From Paramesorhizobium salinisoli (lineage in GTDB: Bacteria > Pseudomonadota > Alphaproteobacteria > Rhizobiales > Rhizobiaceae), in NCBI RefSeq assembly GCF_003335045.1, contig NZ_QOZG01000002.1:558001-622000 (forward strand): DNA of 64,000 nt, in the 5' to 3' direction. How positions within the stretch are numbered: position 1 is the stretch's first letter; each line of letters opens with the position of its first letter. The notes below the pieces were generated by a model that was not told where the DNA came from, searched no databases, and worked only from the letters and a program-made list of their open reading frames with translations. Below, piece after piece: positions 40,630 to 49,380 of this stretch. A program made the position numbers and the translations under genes.

Positions 40630-41658
40630 TTACGCCTTGCGCCTTTTGCGCTGGCGATACTGATCGGCGACAACAGCCGCGACGATGATGATGCCTTTGA
40701 CGATCTCCTGGTAATAGGCGTCAATCCGCAGGAAGGTAAAGCCGGATGTCATGACGCCGAGAATGATCGTGCCGATGACGGTCCCGGTGATCCGCCCGAC
40801 GCCGCCCGACAGCGAGGTTCCGCCGATGACGGCGGCGGCGATGGCGTCGAGCTCATAGGCGACGCCCATGCCCGCCTGGCCGGAGATCGCGCGCGCCGAG
40901 AGCACCACACCCGCGAGACCGGAGAGAAGGCCGGCAATGGCATAGACCTTGATGAGATGCCTGCCAACGTTGATGCCCGATACGCGTGCCGCCTGCATAT
41001 TGGCGCCGATGGCATAGGTGAACTTGCCGTAGCGCGTGTAACGCAGGGCTATATGGAAAATGAGCGCCACCACAAGGAAGATCACCACCGGCCATATGCC
41101 GGAGCCGATGGTGGCATAATTGTCGCTGAGCATGCTCACCGGCTGGCCGCGCGTATACCATTTGGCGACGCCGCGGGCGGCGACCATCATGCCGAGCGTG
41201 GCGATGAAGGGCGGGATGCCGGTATACGCGATCAGGCTGCCGTTGATGAGGCCGGCGACAGTGCCGGCGGCAAGGCCCGCCAGTATGGGCACCAGGACCG
41301 GCATGTCGGTGAGTGCGGGATAGACCGCGCGCGCGAAGTCGGATGTCTGCGCGAGGCTTGCGGCGATCATCGCGGTAAGGCCGACGACCGAGCCGGAGGA
41401 GAGATCGATGCCGCCGGTTATGATGACCTGCGTCACGCCAACCGAGATGATGCCGATGACCGAGACCTGGAGGATCATCACCAGGAGACGTTGCCTGTTG
41501 AACAGGAAGCTCTGGCCCGTGACAATCCAGCCCAGAATCTCGAAGATCAGCGCGATACCGATCAGCACCAGAAAGATATTCACCTCCGACGGCAGCTTGC
41601 GCCGGCGTTGCGGCCGTTCCAGCCGCTGCGCGGGTTGCGTCACCTGTTCCATCGCCAT
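40630..41658 (-). CDS. Sugar ABC transporter permease (RbsC family)
   Basis: A 342-residue inner-membrane permease of the ribose/galactose/inositol class (BPD_transp_2), with 8-10 hydrophobic segments. Family blocks are GGIDLSSGSVVGLTAMIAA, AGTVAGLINGSLIAYTGIPPFIATLGMM and AVIGGTSLSGGVGRITGT. It partners with the ATPase immediately upstream (29-base gap) and the binding protein. The basic C-terminus (YRQRKRRKA) lies in the cytoplasm. Confidence 0.93.
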   Translation of the reverse strand: MAMEQVTQPAQRLERPQRRRKLPSEVNIFLVLIGIALIFEILGWIVTGQSFLFNRQRLLVMILQVSVIGIISVGVTQVIITGGIDLSSGSVVGLTAMIAASLAQTSDFARAVYPALTDMPVLVPILAGLAAGTVAGLINGSLIAYTGIPPFIATLGMMVAARGVAKWYTRGQPVSMLSDNYATIGSGIWPVVIFLVVALIFHIALRYTRYGKFTYAIGANMQAARVSGINVGRHLIKVYAIAGLLSGLAGVVLSARAISGQAGMGVAYELDAIAAAVIGGTSLSGGVGRITGTVIGTIILGVMTSGFTFLRIDAYYQEIVKGIIIVAAVVADQYRQRKRRKA

Positions 41659-41687
41659 TATTCCCTCCCGGGTTATATTTGCCGCGT

Positions 41688-43226
41688 TTATTGCGCGGCC
41701 AGTTCCATGATCTTGACCTGGCTGGCCTCCGCGCGATCGAGGAAGCCGGTCACGCGGCCTTCATGCATCACCATGATACGGTCGCTCATACCGAGCACTT
41801 CAGGCATTTCCGACGAGATCATGATGACGGCGACGCCGTCGCTCGCCAGCTTCGAGATCAGCCGGTGTATCTCCGCCTTGGCGCCGACATCGATGCCGCG
41901 CGTCGGTTCGTCGAGGATGAGGATGCGCGGGCGGGTCAGAAGCCAGCGGCCGATCAGTACCTTCTGCTGGTTGCCGCCGGAGAGATTTTCTATTCGCTCG
42001 TTGAGATCGGGCGTCTTGATACGGAGCGCTTCGCGCATCTGCTCGCATTCCCGCTCGACTTCCGCCTGCGCGACGAAGCCGCGGCTGACATATTTGTCGC
42101 GCAGCACCGCCATCTGCATGTTTTCGAGAATATCGAGCACCAGGAAGCACCCGGTATCCTTGCGGTCCTCGGTCAAGAAGGCCATGCCGTTGCGCATGGC
42201 GATAGCGGGCGTCCTGATATCGACGGTCCGCCCGTTGATCGATATCTCGCCCGATGTGGCCGGCGTCACGCCGAACAGCGCCTCTGCGACGTTGGAGCGG
42301 CCGGAGCCGACCAGCCCGGCAAGGCCAAGTATCTCTCCGGCGCGCACATCAAAGGAGATGTCGTGGAAGACGCCCTTCAGCGTCATATCCCTCACCGACA
42401 GGACGACATCCCCGATCGGAACGTCCTCCTTCGGAAACATCTGGGTGATCTCGCGGCCGACCATCATGTGGATGATGTCGTCGCGCGTCACATCGTCCGC
42501 CTTGTGTGTGCCGATATAGCGCCCGTCACGGAACACCGACACCTCATCGGCGATCTCGAACAGCTCGTTCATCTTATGGGTGATATAGACGATGCCCTTT
42601 CCCTCGGCCTTGAGAGCGCGAATGATCTGGAAGAGATGCTCGACCTCACGCTCGGTCAGCGCCGAAGTCGGCTCGTCCATGATGAGCACATCGGATTCGT
42701 AGGACACCGCCTTGGCGATCTCCACCATCTGACGGTTGGCCACCGACAATTCGCCGACATTGATCTCAGGGTCTATGCGGATATTGAGCCGGTCGAACAA
42801 CTCCTCCGTTTTGTCGCGCAACGCCCGATGATCGACGAAACCAAAGGCGTTTTTCGGCTCGCGCCTGATCCAGATGTTCTCCGCCACCGTCATGAACGGC
42901 ATCAGGTTCAGTTCCTGATGGATCATGGCGATGCCGTTTTCGAGCGCGTCGAGCGGAGAATTGAGCTCGATCTCGTTGCCACGCAGCTTGAATGAGCCTG
43001 AATCTGGTGAATAAACGCCGGCGATGATCTTCATCAGCGTCGATTTTCCGGCGCCGTTTTCGCCCATCAGCGCATGCACGCTGCCGCGCTTGAGGCGGAA
43101 GGAAACGTCATCCAGCGCGACGACGCCGGGAAAGGCCTTGCGCACGCCTTCCACTTCCAGAAGGAATTCCGAATTGGGAATCGCACCGGCAGTGCGTACG
43201 GCGCGCATGGTCACTGGACTTATCAT
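41688..43226 (-). CDS. Sugar ABC transporter ATP-binding protein (RbsA/MglA type)
   Basis: A 512-residue double ATPase. The first cassette has Walker [17 protein letters not shown], signature [19 protein letters not shown] and Walker [13 protein letters not shown]. The second has the altered P-loop [16 protein letters not shown], as in all members of this class, with [17 protein letters not shown] and [14 protein letters not shown]. It energises uptake of a monosaccharide or polyol. It lies 218 bases after the binding-protein gene, a spacer holding a long inverted repeat. Confidence 0.94.
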   Translation of the reverse strand: MISPVTMRAVRTAGAIPNSEFLLEVEGVRKAFPGVVALDDVSFRLKRGSVHALMGENGAGKSTLMKIIAGVYSPDSGSFKLRGNEIELNSPLDALENGIAMIHQELNLMPFMTVAENIWIRREPKNAFGFVDHRALRDKTEELFDRLNIRIDPEINVGELSVANRQMVEIAKAVSYESDVLIMDEPTSALTEREVEHLFQIIRALKAEGKGIVYITHKMNELFEIADEVSVFRDGRYIGTHKADDVTRDDIIHMMVGREITQMFPKEDVPIGDVVLSVRDMTLKGVFHDISFDVRAGEILGLAGLVGSGRSNVAEALFGVTPATSGEISINGRTVDIRTPAIAMRNGMAFLTEDRKDTGCFLVLDILENMQMAVLRDKYVSRGFVAQAEVERECEQMREALRIKTPDLNERIENLSGGNQQKVLIGRWLLTRPRILILDEPTRGIDVGAKAEIHRLISKLASDGVAVIMISSEMPEVLGMSDRIMVMHEGRVTGFLDRAEASQVKIMELAAQ

Positions 43227-43278
43227 TCCGCTTCCTCCCTTTTTGGGCCGTTCCTCGCGTGTCCCGCTCCGCGAGCCA

Positions 43279-43321
43279 CCCTCTCCCCGTCCTCGACAAG
43301 CTCAGGATGAAGGGGAGAGGG
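43279..43321. repeat. Inverted repeat between binding-protein and ATPase genes
   Basis: CCCTCTCCCC (43279-43288) and GGGGAGAGGG (43312-43321) flank a 23-base loop that contains CCTCGACAAGCTCAGG, a sequence often seen in alphaproteobacterial intergenic repeats. Position after a binding-protein gene fits a processing or stabilising element, but it may just be a dispersed repeat. Confidence 0.6.
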
Positions 43322-43444
43322 GACGTTACCCTCACGGCCGCCCCTCACACCCAGCAGCCCGAGGGGACCCGCCACTCGCTTAACATCGGGTGGTCGATGA
43401 ACGGATACCCGTTCACCACCAGCCGTAAGTTCAAGCGAGAAAGG

Positions 43445-44371
43445 TCAGTTCTTCGCCATGTACTTGTCCATGTTCTCGGGGGTGACCAGTTCGAACGGTA
43501 CCCACACCATGGATTCGACCGTTTCGCCCTTGGCAAGCTTCAGTGCGGTGTCGATGGCGCCGGAACCCTGGGCGGCGGCGTTCTGGAACACAGTGACGCG
43601 CAGGTCGCCCGCCTTCATCGCCGCAAGCGCATCCTGCGTCGCATCGATGCCGGCCACGAGCACATCCTTGGTCGAAATGCCCGATGCCTTCAGGGCCTGG
43701 ATCGCGCCAATCGCCATTTCGTCGTTATTCGAGACGATAGCGTTGGGCTTCAACCCGGCGCTAATCCAGTTGGTAACGAGATCGGTGCCCAGCGTGCGTT
43801 GCCAGTTGCCGGTCTGCTTGTCCAGAATCTTGATGCCCTTGCACTCGTCGGTGGCGATCACATCTTCGATATCCTGGGTGCGCTGGCGCGCCGCCTGGTT
43901 GGACAATTCGCCCATAAGCACCACGATCTCGCCCTTGCCGCCGAGAATCCGGCAGACTTCCTTCATCTGGAGCGTACCGGAATTGACCTCGTTCGAACCC
44001 ACGAAGGAGACCTTCGCCGGCAGTTCCTTGTCGCCCGGCATGCGGTTGACATAGACGAGAGGGATGCCGGCGGCGGTGGCAAGCTGCGTCATCTTCGGCG
44101 TCGCATCGGTATCAACCGGATTGACCACGATCGCATCCACACCTTGCGCGATGAAGTTCTGGATCTGGCTCAGCTGCTTGGAAACATCGTTCTGCGCATC
44201 CTCGACCTGCAGGTTGAGTCCGTCCTTGGTCTTGGCATAATCCTGCATGCCGTTGCGCAATACGGTCAGGAAATTGTCATCGAACAGCGCCATCGACACG
44301 CCGATGTTCTCGGCAAGCGCCGAGCCTGTCATCAAAGCCGAGATGGCGGCCGCCAAAAGAAATTTTTTCAT
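43445..44371 (-). CDS. Sugar ABC transporter substrate-binding protein, rhizopine/inositol-like
   Basis: A 308-residue periplasmic binding protein (peripla_BP_4). Signal peptide MKKFLLAAAISALMTGSALA. Mature part begins ENIGVSMALFDDNFLTVLRNGM and contains VEDAQNDVSKQLSQIQNFIAQGVDAIVVNPVDTDAT, VYVNRMP and VSNNDEMAIGAIQALK. The DDNFLT start region is most like binding proteins annotated for rhizopine or myo-inositol, but ribose, allose and erythritol are alternatives. The ATG at 44371 is chosen for the signal peptide; 40 upstream codons are open but not real. First gene of the importer operon. Confidence 0.88.
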   Translation of the reverse strand: MKKFLLAAAISALMTGSALAENIGVSMALFDDNFLTVLRNGMQDYAKTKDGLNLQVEDAQNDVSKQLSQIQNFIAQGVDAIVVNPVDTDATPKMTQLATAAGIPLVYVNRMPGDKELPAKVSFVGSNEVNSGTLQMKEVCRILGGKGEIVVLMGELSNQAARQRTQDIEDVIATDECKGIKILDKQTGNWQRTLGTDLVTNWISAGLKPNAIVSNNDEMAIGAIQALKASGISTKDVLVAGIDATQDALAAMKAGDLRVTVFQNAAAQGSGAIDTALKLAKGETVESMVWVPFELVTPENMDKYMAKN

Positions 44372-44858
44372 TTTAGTTTCTCCTCCACTTGTCCGGTGCC
44401 CGGCTGCACCCCCGATATCCGGAAACTCCCCCTCCCAGGGGAATTCATCGTCTCCTCCCGCAGCGGAAAATGCTCCTGACGTTTTCCCCACGTGCGGTAA
44501 TTGTCGATCAACAAAACAGAATGAATGGACCGTTTTCTGATTTCGTGAAATATTTATTCCATTTTATCGACGCGCCGTCAATTCCGCAGTTGACGGCGAG
44601 AGGAGCGATTTGATTGTGGGTGTTTGCCCGAGCGGCAGGGCGGCATCAGGAAAATGCCTGATCCCGAGCGGATCGGAGAACCGTCATTTCAACGGAGGAG
44701 CATAAGACTGCTTGCCACCGTTCCTTCTCTTTGTGGAAAAAACGATGAGGGGATACGCTGGGGATCGACGTCCTCATCCGACCTTCCGAGCCATCCTCCT
44801 CCCCCGAGGTGAGAGGGAAGAGGGAGTGCTGGCAAAATCAGAACGCGACGGAGTAACT
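44372..44858. promoter_or_regulatory. Control region of the sugar importer
   Basis: A 487-base spacer without a gene. It should hold the minus-strand promoter of the importer. Two palindromes stand out: ATTTC-GT-GAAAT (44540-44551) and CGCCGTCAA/TTGACGGCG with an 8-base loop (44573-44598). Both could be operators. The 44790-44840 part is a GC-rich purine/pyrimidine block resembling dispersed repeats, and otherwise I see nothing. Confidence 0.45.
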
Positions 44859-46118
44859 TTATGCCGCCCACTCACCGCCGCGCATCACCGGTACCCGGCT
44901 GCCATCCTTCGCGACGCCATCGACATCGATCTTGTCGGAGCCGATCATCCAGTCGATGTGGATGAAGCTCTTGTTACCGCCGCGTGCGGCGATCTCCTCG
45001 GCTGACAGCGTTGCGCCGTCGAGGAAGCATTTGGAGTAGCACTGGCCGAGCGCGATATGGCTGGCGGCATTCTCGTCGAAAAGGGTGTTGTAGAACAGAA
45101 GGCCGCTTTTCGAAATCGGCGAGGAATGGGGCACCAGCGCCACCTCGCCCAACCGCCGGGCACCCTCGTCCGTATCGAGCACCTTGTTCAGAACCTCCTC
45201 ACCGCGGCTCGCCTTCGCCTCGACGATGCGCCCTTCCTCGAAGCGCACGGCGATGTTCTCGATCAGCGTGCCCTGATGCGACAATGGTTTGGTGCTGGTG
45301 ACATAGCCATCCACCCGGCGGGCATGCGGCGTGGTGAACACCTCCTCGGTGGGGATGTTCGGGTTGCAGGTGATGCCGTTCTTGGCGGTCGATGCGCCGC
45401 CATGCCATTCATGGCCATCGGCAAGCCCAACGGTCAGGTCGGTTCCCGGCCCGGTGAAGTGCAGCGCGTGGAAGGCATAGGCATTCAGCCATTCGGTACG
45501 GCGGCGCAGCGCTGCATTGTGCGCCTTCCATGCACCGACCGGATCATCGACATCGACGCGGGAGGCGGCGAAGATGGCATCGGCGAGTTTTGCCGTCGCG
45601 ACATCCTGGGGGTCATCAGGGAATACCTGCTTCGCCCAGGACGGATTGGGATAGGAGACGATATTCCAGTTGATGTCGAAATTTGCGATCTTTTCCAGGG
45701 CCGGCTGATAGGCGATCGAATTGGCCTTGTTGGCACGCGACACCTTGGCCGGATCCTGCGACGACAGCAGCAGCGGATTGTCGCCGGCGATAGCAAGCCG
45801 CGCAGCACCGCCCTCGAATGCCTTGGCCATGCCCTCATAGAGCCAGTTGGCGGCGCGATCGAAACTTGCGTCCGGCGCGTATGCGTAGCGCGCCAGCGTC
45901 AGGTCCTCATCGGAGAAGAAGGGCGTCACCAGTCCGGCCCCGGCCTTGTAGGCGTGCTCGGCAATGAGCCGCACCAGCGGAAGGGCGGCGATCGGCGCCG
46001 TCATGACGAGATCCTGCCCCGCCTGGAGCTGCAGGCCGATCTTGACGGCCACTTCCGCCAGCCGGTCGAGCTTGACGGGATCGATGGTTGCGGAAACCTC
46101 GCGGGAATGTGTGGTCAT
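44859..46118 (-). CDS. Aminopeptidase, M29 family
   Basis: About 419 residues. The C-terminal half shows metal-ligand and substrate regions typical of M29 (thermophilic aminopeptidase T): GHEWHGGASTAKNGITCNPNIPTEEVFTTPHARRVDGYVTSTKPL, EVALVPHSSPISKSGLLFYNTLFDENAASHIALG and SFIHIDWMIGSDKIDVDGV. It is a cytosolic metallopeptidase releasing N-terminal residues. The ATG at 46118 is preferred; 14 more codons are open upstream. It lies 487 bases before the sugar operon on the same strand and is likely independent. Confidence 0.92.
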   Translation of the reverse strand: MTTHSREVSATIDPVKLDRLAEVAVKIGLQLQAGQDLVMTAPIAALPLVRLIAEHAYKAGAGLVTPFFSDEDLTLARYAYAPDASFDRAANWLYEGMAKAFEGGAARLAIAGDNPLLLSSQDPAKVSRANKANSIAYQPALEKIANFDINWNIVSYPNPSWAKQVFPDDPQDVATAKLADAIFAASRVDVDDPVGAWKAHNAALRRRTEWLNAYAFHALHFTGPGTDLTVGLADGHEWHGGASTAKNGITCNPNIPTEEVFTTPHARRVDGYVTSTKPLSHQGTLIENIAVRFEEGRIVEAKASRGEEVLNKVLDTDEGARRLGEVALVPHSSPISKSGLLFYNTLFDENAASHIALGQCYSKCFLDGATLSAEEIAARGGNKSFIHIDWMIGSDKIDVDGVAKDGSRVPVMRGGEWAA

Positions 46119-46311
46119 AAGACACCCGATTCTTCTAAAATGGACCAATATCTCATTCATATCGCCTTATATCCGGACTGGCCACCCGCCTTTCGATATC
46201 AGCGGACACGCCATCTCTGCTATATATCCGCCATATATGTGGCTTGGGATATGCTCCGGTCAGGTCCCCGATTCAGGCCCCCGTTTCAGCCATGGATGGA
46301 AAGGCAATCCC

Positions 46312-46584
46312 ATGAAGAAGACCATGCTCTGCGGCCTCATTTTCGTTTCCGCGCTTGCGGGATGCCAGACGATGACGCCGGAGGAGCGGCGCGCGGCCGA
46401 TGGCCAGACCTGCCGGTCCTACGGCTTCCGCCCACAGACCGACGCTTTCGCCAATTGTCTCCTGCAGCTTGAACTGGACCGGCGCGCGACGCGGCGGGCG
46501 GCTTTTGACGACGGGCCGTTTTATGGACCGCCGCTGGTGGTCTATCAGCCGTTTCCCGTTCGGGTGGCAGCGAGGCCGCGCTGA
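46312..46584 (+). CDS. Small lipoprotein, function unknown
   Basis: A 90-residue protein with a lipoprotein signal (MKKTMLCGLIFVSALAGC; lipobox LAGC). The mature part holds a two-cysteine motif CRSYGFRPQTDAFANCLLQLELDRR, seen in many small rhizobial lipoproteins without known function, then a Pro/Tyr-rich tail. The ATG has GGAAAGG about 9 bases upstream. The plus-strand frame is open farther upstream but that part overlaps the M29 gene in antisense. Confidence 0.72.
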   Translation: MKKTMLCGLIFVSALAGCQTMTPEERRAADGQTCRSYGFRPQTDAFANCLLQLELDRRATRRAAFDDGPFYGPPLVVYQPFPVRVAARPR

Positions 46585-46612
46585 AGCTCGGCGCCAGCTA
46601 CCGGAATGCGGG

Positions 46613-47545
46613 CTATTGGAATCCCGGTTCGGGACGATCCTGCGACAGGAGCAGTGCGCCGATCGCATCGACGGATTTCTGCTCGGCCCCATCGCCCAGC
46701 GCGGTTTCCCCGGAGACAGTCGTGGTGTGCGCTTCCGCTTGCGACGGGGTGGGCTGGTAGGAAACCATTTGTGGCTGCATGGCAGCCGGGCGGGAAGCGA
46801 CCCGGTCGCCCTTGGCACGCGGGCCGAACCCCTGATCCGTCGTCAGGCTCGCGACCTGCACCTGATCCACCGGCTGGTCTTTTGGCGACGGCATCGGCAG
46901 GGGGACAGTTTGCGAACTGGCTGTAACAGTACTCATATCGGGCATGGCAGGCGCCCGCATGAGATCGGCCTGGGCGATGAGCGTCGGTGCTGCCGGAACA
47001 GGCGTTTCCAGGCTGCCGTCACGGCGGCGCTTTTCGTAGAAGGCGTTACCGCCCGCGACCAGCACGTAATGCATGTTGCGGTAGGGGAACTTCAACCCTG
47101 CGGTATGGAAGAACATGGCGTTCTTGAGCTTGGGATGTCGCTGGCCTTTCAGCACCGCATCGGCTGCCGCCTCGACATCCGGCAGGGCCGAGGAATTCAT
47201 CTTGCGGGTCAGTACGCCGGGCGCAAACTGGTTTTTCTGGCCGACAACGCCGCAGATGGTGCCCGGATATTTGCCGGATGCCAGGCGGTTCATGACCACG
47301 GTTCCGACGGCCATCAGGCCATCCTTGCTGGAGCGATTGGCTTCGAAGAACATCGCCCGCTTGAGGCATTCCCTGTCCTTGGGCGTATAGGCATAGGTCT
47401 TGGTCGATACCGATTTATCGGTGACGCCGGCGGCCAGATCGGCGATGCCGCCCTTGCCCTTCGACGTCGTGCATCCCGTCACCAGAACGGGCGTTGCGAT
47501 CACGCCAGCCATAAACAGGATTTTCCAGTTCCTGGCGCTGCTCAA
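46613..47545 (-). CDS. Lipoprotein cell-wall hydrolase, SleB (Hydrolase_2) family
   Basis: About 310 residues. The signal peptide ends in a lipobox (LVTGCTTS). The hydrolase domain follows a linker: DRECLKRAMFFEANRSSKDGLMAVGTVVMNRLASGKYPGTICGVVGQKNQF, then MFFHTAGLKFPYRN and HYVLVAGGNAFYEKR, which is the SleB/CwlJ-type pattern with a conserved Glu (FFEANR). In non-sporulating Rhizobiales these proteins likely remodel peptidoglycan. The C-terminal 130 residues are low-complexity. A perfect CtrA site lies 118 bases upstream. Confidence 0.88.
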   Translation of the reverse strand: MSSARNWKILFMAGVIATPVLVTGCTTSKGKGGIADLAAGVTDKSVSTKTYAYTPKDRECLKRAMFFEANRSSKDGLMAVGTVVMNRLASGKYPGTICGVVGQKNQFAPGVLTRKMNSSALPDVEAAADAVLKGQRHPKLKNAMFFHTAGLKFPYRNMHYVLVAGGNAFYEKRRRDGSLETPVPAAPTLIAQADLMRAPAMPDMSTVTASSQTVPLPMPSPKDQPVDQVQVASLTTDQGFGPRAKGDRVASRPAAMQPQMVSYQPTPSQAEAHTTTVSGETALGDGAEQKSVDAIGALLLSQDRPEPGFQ

Positions 47546-47662
47546 AAGCTCGTTCTCATGCTTGGACCCCTCATCGGATTTCTGCTAGGAATGAGCATGT
47601 TTTAGGCCAAAGAATGGCAAGACGGCAAATCAGCGAACCGGACAAATGGCCTTCGCTTCGCG

Positions 47663-47677
47663 TTAACTCTTTGTTAA
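47663..47677 (-). promoter_or_regulatory. Candidate CtrA binding site TTAA-N7-TTAA
   Basis: TTAA (47663-47666), spacer CTCTTTG, TTAA (47674-47677) matches the full CtrA consensus exactly. It lies 118 bases upstream of the SleB-type lipoprotein start codon and downstream of phoB, so the hydrolase is the natural target. Confidence 0.5.
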
Positions 47678-47745
47678 TGCGCGTGAAATGCGAAATTGCC
47701 GTTGTTTTTCCGGGGCTTGTTCTTTTTTCTGCCGTAAAGCAGCCG

Positions 47746-47767
47746 GCAAAGCGGTCACCCGCTTTGC
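47746..47767 (-). terminator. Hairpin downstream of phoB
   Basis: GCAAAGCGG (47746-47754), loop TCAC, CCGCTTTGC (47759-47767), 14 bases after the phoB stop. The minus strand is not T-rich straight after the stem, so it is only a candidate terminator or 3'-end stabiliser. Confidence 0.5.
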
Positions 47768-47780
47768 TGAGCCTGAATAC

Positions 47781-48467
47781 CTATCCGAAGGAATAGCCGG
47801 CGCCACGCACGGTGCGAATCGGATCGGCGACCCGGCCCGTATTGATCGCCTTGCGCAAGCGTCCGACATGGACGTCGACGGTGCGGTCATCGACATAGAT
47901 ATCGGGGCCCCAGACGCCATCAAGCAACTGGCTGCGCGAGAAGACACGGCCCGGCGACATCATGAAATATTCCAGGAGCTTGAATTCCGTCGGCCCGAGG
48001 CGGATTTCGCGCTCCTTGCGATAGACACGGTGCTGTTCGCGATCCAACACGAGATCGCCGACTTTCAGCACATGCGAAAGCAGGCTCGGCTTGGCGCGGC
48101 GCAGCATCGCCTTGACGCGGGCGAGAAGCTCCGGCGTGGAGAATGGCTTGACGACATAATCGTCGGCGCCGACGCCCAGACCGCGCACGCGCTCGCTTTC
48201 CTCGCCCCGCGCGGTCAGCATGATGATCGGCAGGCGTTCCGTCTCGACCCGCTGGCGCAGGCGGCGGCAGAGCTCGATGCCGGAAACGCCTGGGAGCATC
48301 CAGTCGAGGATCAGGAGATCCGGCACGTTTTCGCGAAGCGCGATTTCCGCCTCGTCGCCACGCAGGATGGTATCGACGAGATAGCCTTCTGCCTCAAGAT
48401 TGTATCGCAGGAGGACGCTCAGCGCCTCCTCGTCCTCGACAACAGCCACTTTAGGTGCGTGTGCCAT
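47781..48467 (-). CDS. phoB: Phosphate regulon response regulator PhoB
   Basis: A 228-residue OmpR-class response regulator. The receiver domain has acidic residues VVEDEEA, phospho-acceptor Asp55 (LILDWMLPG) and Lys in DDYVVKPFS. The winged-helix output domain includes LGPTEFKLLEYFMMSPGRVFSRSQLLDGVWG and VDVHVGRLRKAI. Phosphorylated by PhoR under phosphate limitation, it binds Pho boxes such as the one at 54190. It is the last gene of pstSCAB-phoU-phoB. phoR is not in the window. Confidence 0.95.
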   Translation of the reverse strand: MAHAPKVAVVEDEEALSVLLRYNLEAEGYLVDTILRGDEAEIALRENVPDLLILDWMLPGVSGIELCRRLRQRVETERLPIIMLTARGEESERVRGLGVGADDYVVKPFSTPELLARVKAMLRRAKPSLLSHVLKVGDLVLDREQHRVYRKEREIRLGPTEFKLLEYFMMSPGRVFSRSQLLDGVWGPDIYVDDRTVDVHVGRLRKAINTGRVADPIRTVRGAGYSFG

Positions 48468-48498
48468 TCCTCAACTCCTGGTCAGGCGGCATTTGAAA

Positions 48499-48544
48499 CC
48501 GCATGATCTCGTTCGAAAGTTCTGCAACTTTCCGGGATTATGCT
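48499..48544. repeat. Structured intergenic repeat, copy 1
   Basis: A 46-base imperfect inverted repeat with inner stem GAAAGT/ACTTTC around TCTGCA and outer arms GCATGATC/GGATTATGC. Copy 2 follows after seven bases. This is a Rhizobiales-type dispersed palindromic repeat by pattern. Confidence 0.75.
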
Positions 48545-48551
48545 TTCTTAG

Positions 48552-48597
48552 CCGCATGATCTTGTTAGAAAAGTCTGCAACTTTTCCGGATTATGCT
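48552..48597. repeat. Structured intergenic repeat, copy 2
   Basis: Same 46-base design as copy 1, with inner stem GAAAAGT/ACTTTTC. The stem changes on both sides relative to copy 1, i.e. compensatory change. Its last base overlaps the phoU stop codon. A shortened version lies at 49352-49380, between phoU and pstB. Confidence 0.75.
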
Positions 48598-49328
48598 CAG
48601 GCGCGCTTGGCTTCATCGACGACGACGCCATGGCTCATGTCTTCCTTGGGGCGGTCCGGCGGCATCTGCTGGCCGGTGACAATGTAATAGACCGTCTCGG
48701 CAATGTTGGTCGCATGGTCGCCGATGCGCTCAATGTTCTTGGCGCAGAAGAGAAGATGCGTGCAGGCGGAGATGTTGCGCGGATCTTCCATCATATAGGT
48801 CAGGAGCTCGCGGAACAGCGAGGTGTACATGGCGTCGATCTCGTCGTCGCGGTCGCGCACGATGTTGATCTGTTGAATCGAGCGCGACGCAAAGGCGTCG
48901 AGCACGTCCTTCAACTGCGTCAACGCCAGTTCGGCCAGCGTCTGGAGCCCGCGATAGACCTTGATGGACTGGCGCGTGTCGGAGACGGCGGCGACGCGCT
49001 TGGCGATATTCTTGCCGAGATCGCCGACGCGCTCCAGGTCGGAGGAAATGCGAATGGCGCCGATGATCTCGCGCAGGTCGACAGCCATGGGCTGGCGCTT
49101 GGCGATGATGGTGATCGCCCGGTCATCGATCTCGCGCTCGCTCGCATCGAGGATCAGATCGTCGGAGATGACGCGCTGGGCAAGCGCGTTGTCGGCGTTG
49201 ACGATGGCCATCACCGACTGCTCGACCATGCGCTCGGCGTGGCCGCCCATTTCGGCGATCTTGTGGGCCAGGAACTTCAATTCGTCGTCATAAGAGCGGA
49301 CGGTGTGTTGGGACTGCATTTCGTTCAT
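48597..49328 (-). CDS. phoU: Phosphate signalling protein PhoU
   Basis: About 243 residues of two tandem three-helix PhoU domains with the metal-site pattern E/D-x3-D: DLERVGDLGKNIAKR in the first and NIERIGDHATNIAETVYYIVTG in the second. It connects the Pst transporter to PhoR and restrains PhoB when phosphate is plentiful. The start is uncertain: ATG at 49328, 49319 and 49349 are all in frame; GAGG just upstream of 49328 could serve the 49319 start. Confidence 0.93.
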   Translation of the reverse strand: MNEMQSQHTVRSYDDELKFLAHKIAEMGGHAERMVEQSVMAIVNADNALAQRVISDDLILDASEREIDDRAITIIAKRQPMAVDLREIIGAIRISSDLERVGDLGKNIAKRVAAVSDTRQSIKVYRGLQTLAELALTQLKDVLDAFASRSIQQINIVRDRDDEIDAMYTSLFRELLTYMMEDPRNISACTHLLFCAKNIERIGDHATNIAETVYYIVTGQQMPPDRPKEDMSHGVVVDEAKRA

Positions 49329-49351
49329 CCTCGTATCTCGGACTTGCATTT

Positions 49352-49380
49352 CAGCCGCATGACCTTCTCGGGATCATGCT
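49352..49380. repeat. Shortened copy of the phoU-phoB repeat
   Basis: GCCGCATGACC ... GGGATCATGCTC keeps the outer arms of the 48499/48552 repeats but lacks the inner stem. It fills part of the phoU-pstB spacer. Confidence 0.55.

Noticed and set aside
40528-42519. 663-codon plus-strand frame opposite the sugar ABC permease and ATPase
   Set aside because: It begins inside the bidirectional terminator and runs antisense to two clear ABC genes.
43259-44479. 406-codon plus-strand frame opposite the sugar-binding protein
   Set aside because: The minus strand carries a complete binding protein with signal peptide; this is its shadow.
44690-44858. Small ORFs upstream of the sugar importer, e.g. 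around 44624-44871 on both strands
   Set aside because: They are composed of dispersed-repeat sequence, lack ribosome sites, and resemble no family.
48499-48597. CRISPR-like pair of repeats
   Set aside because: Only two copies, seven bases apart and each palindromic; no spacers and no cas genes.
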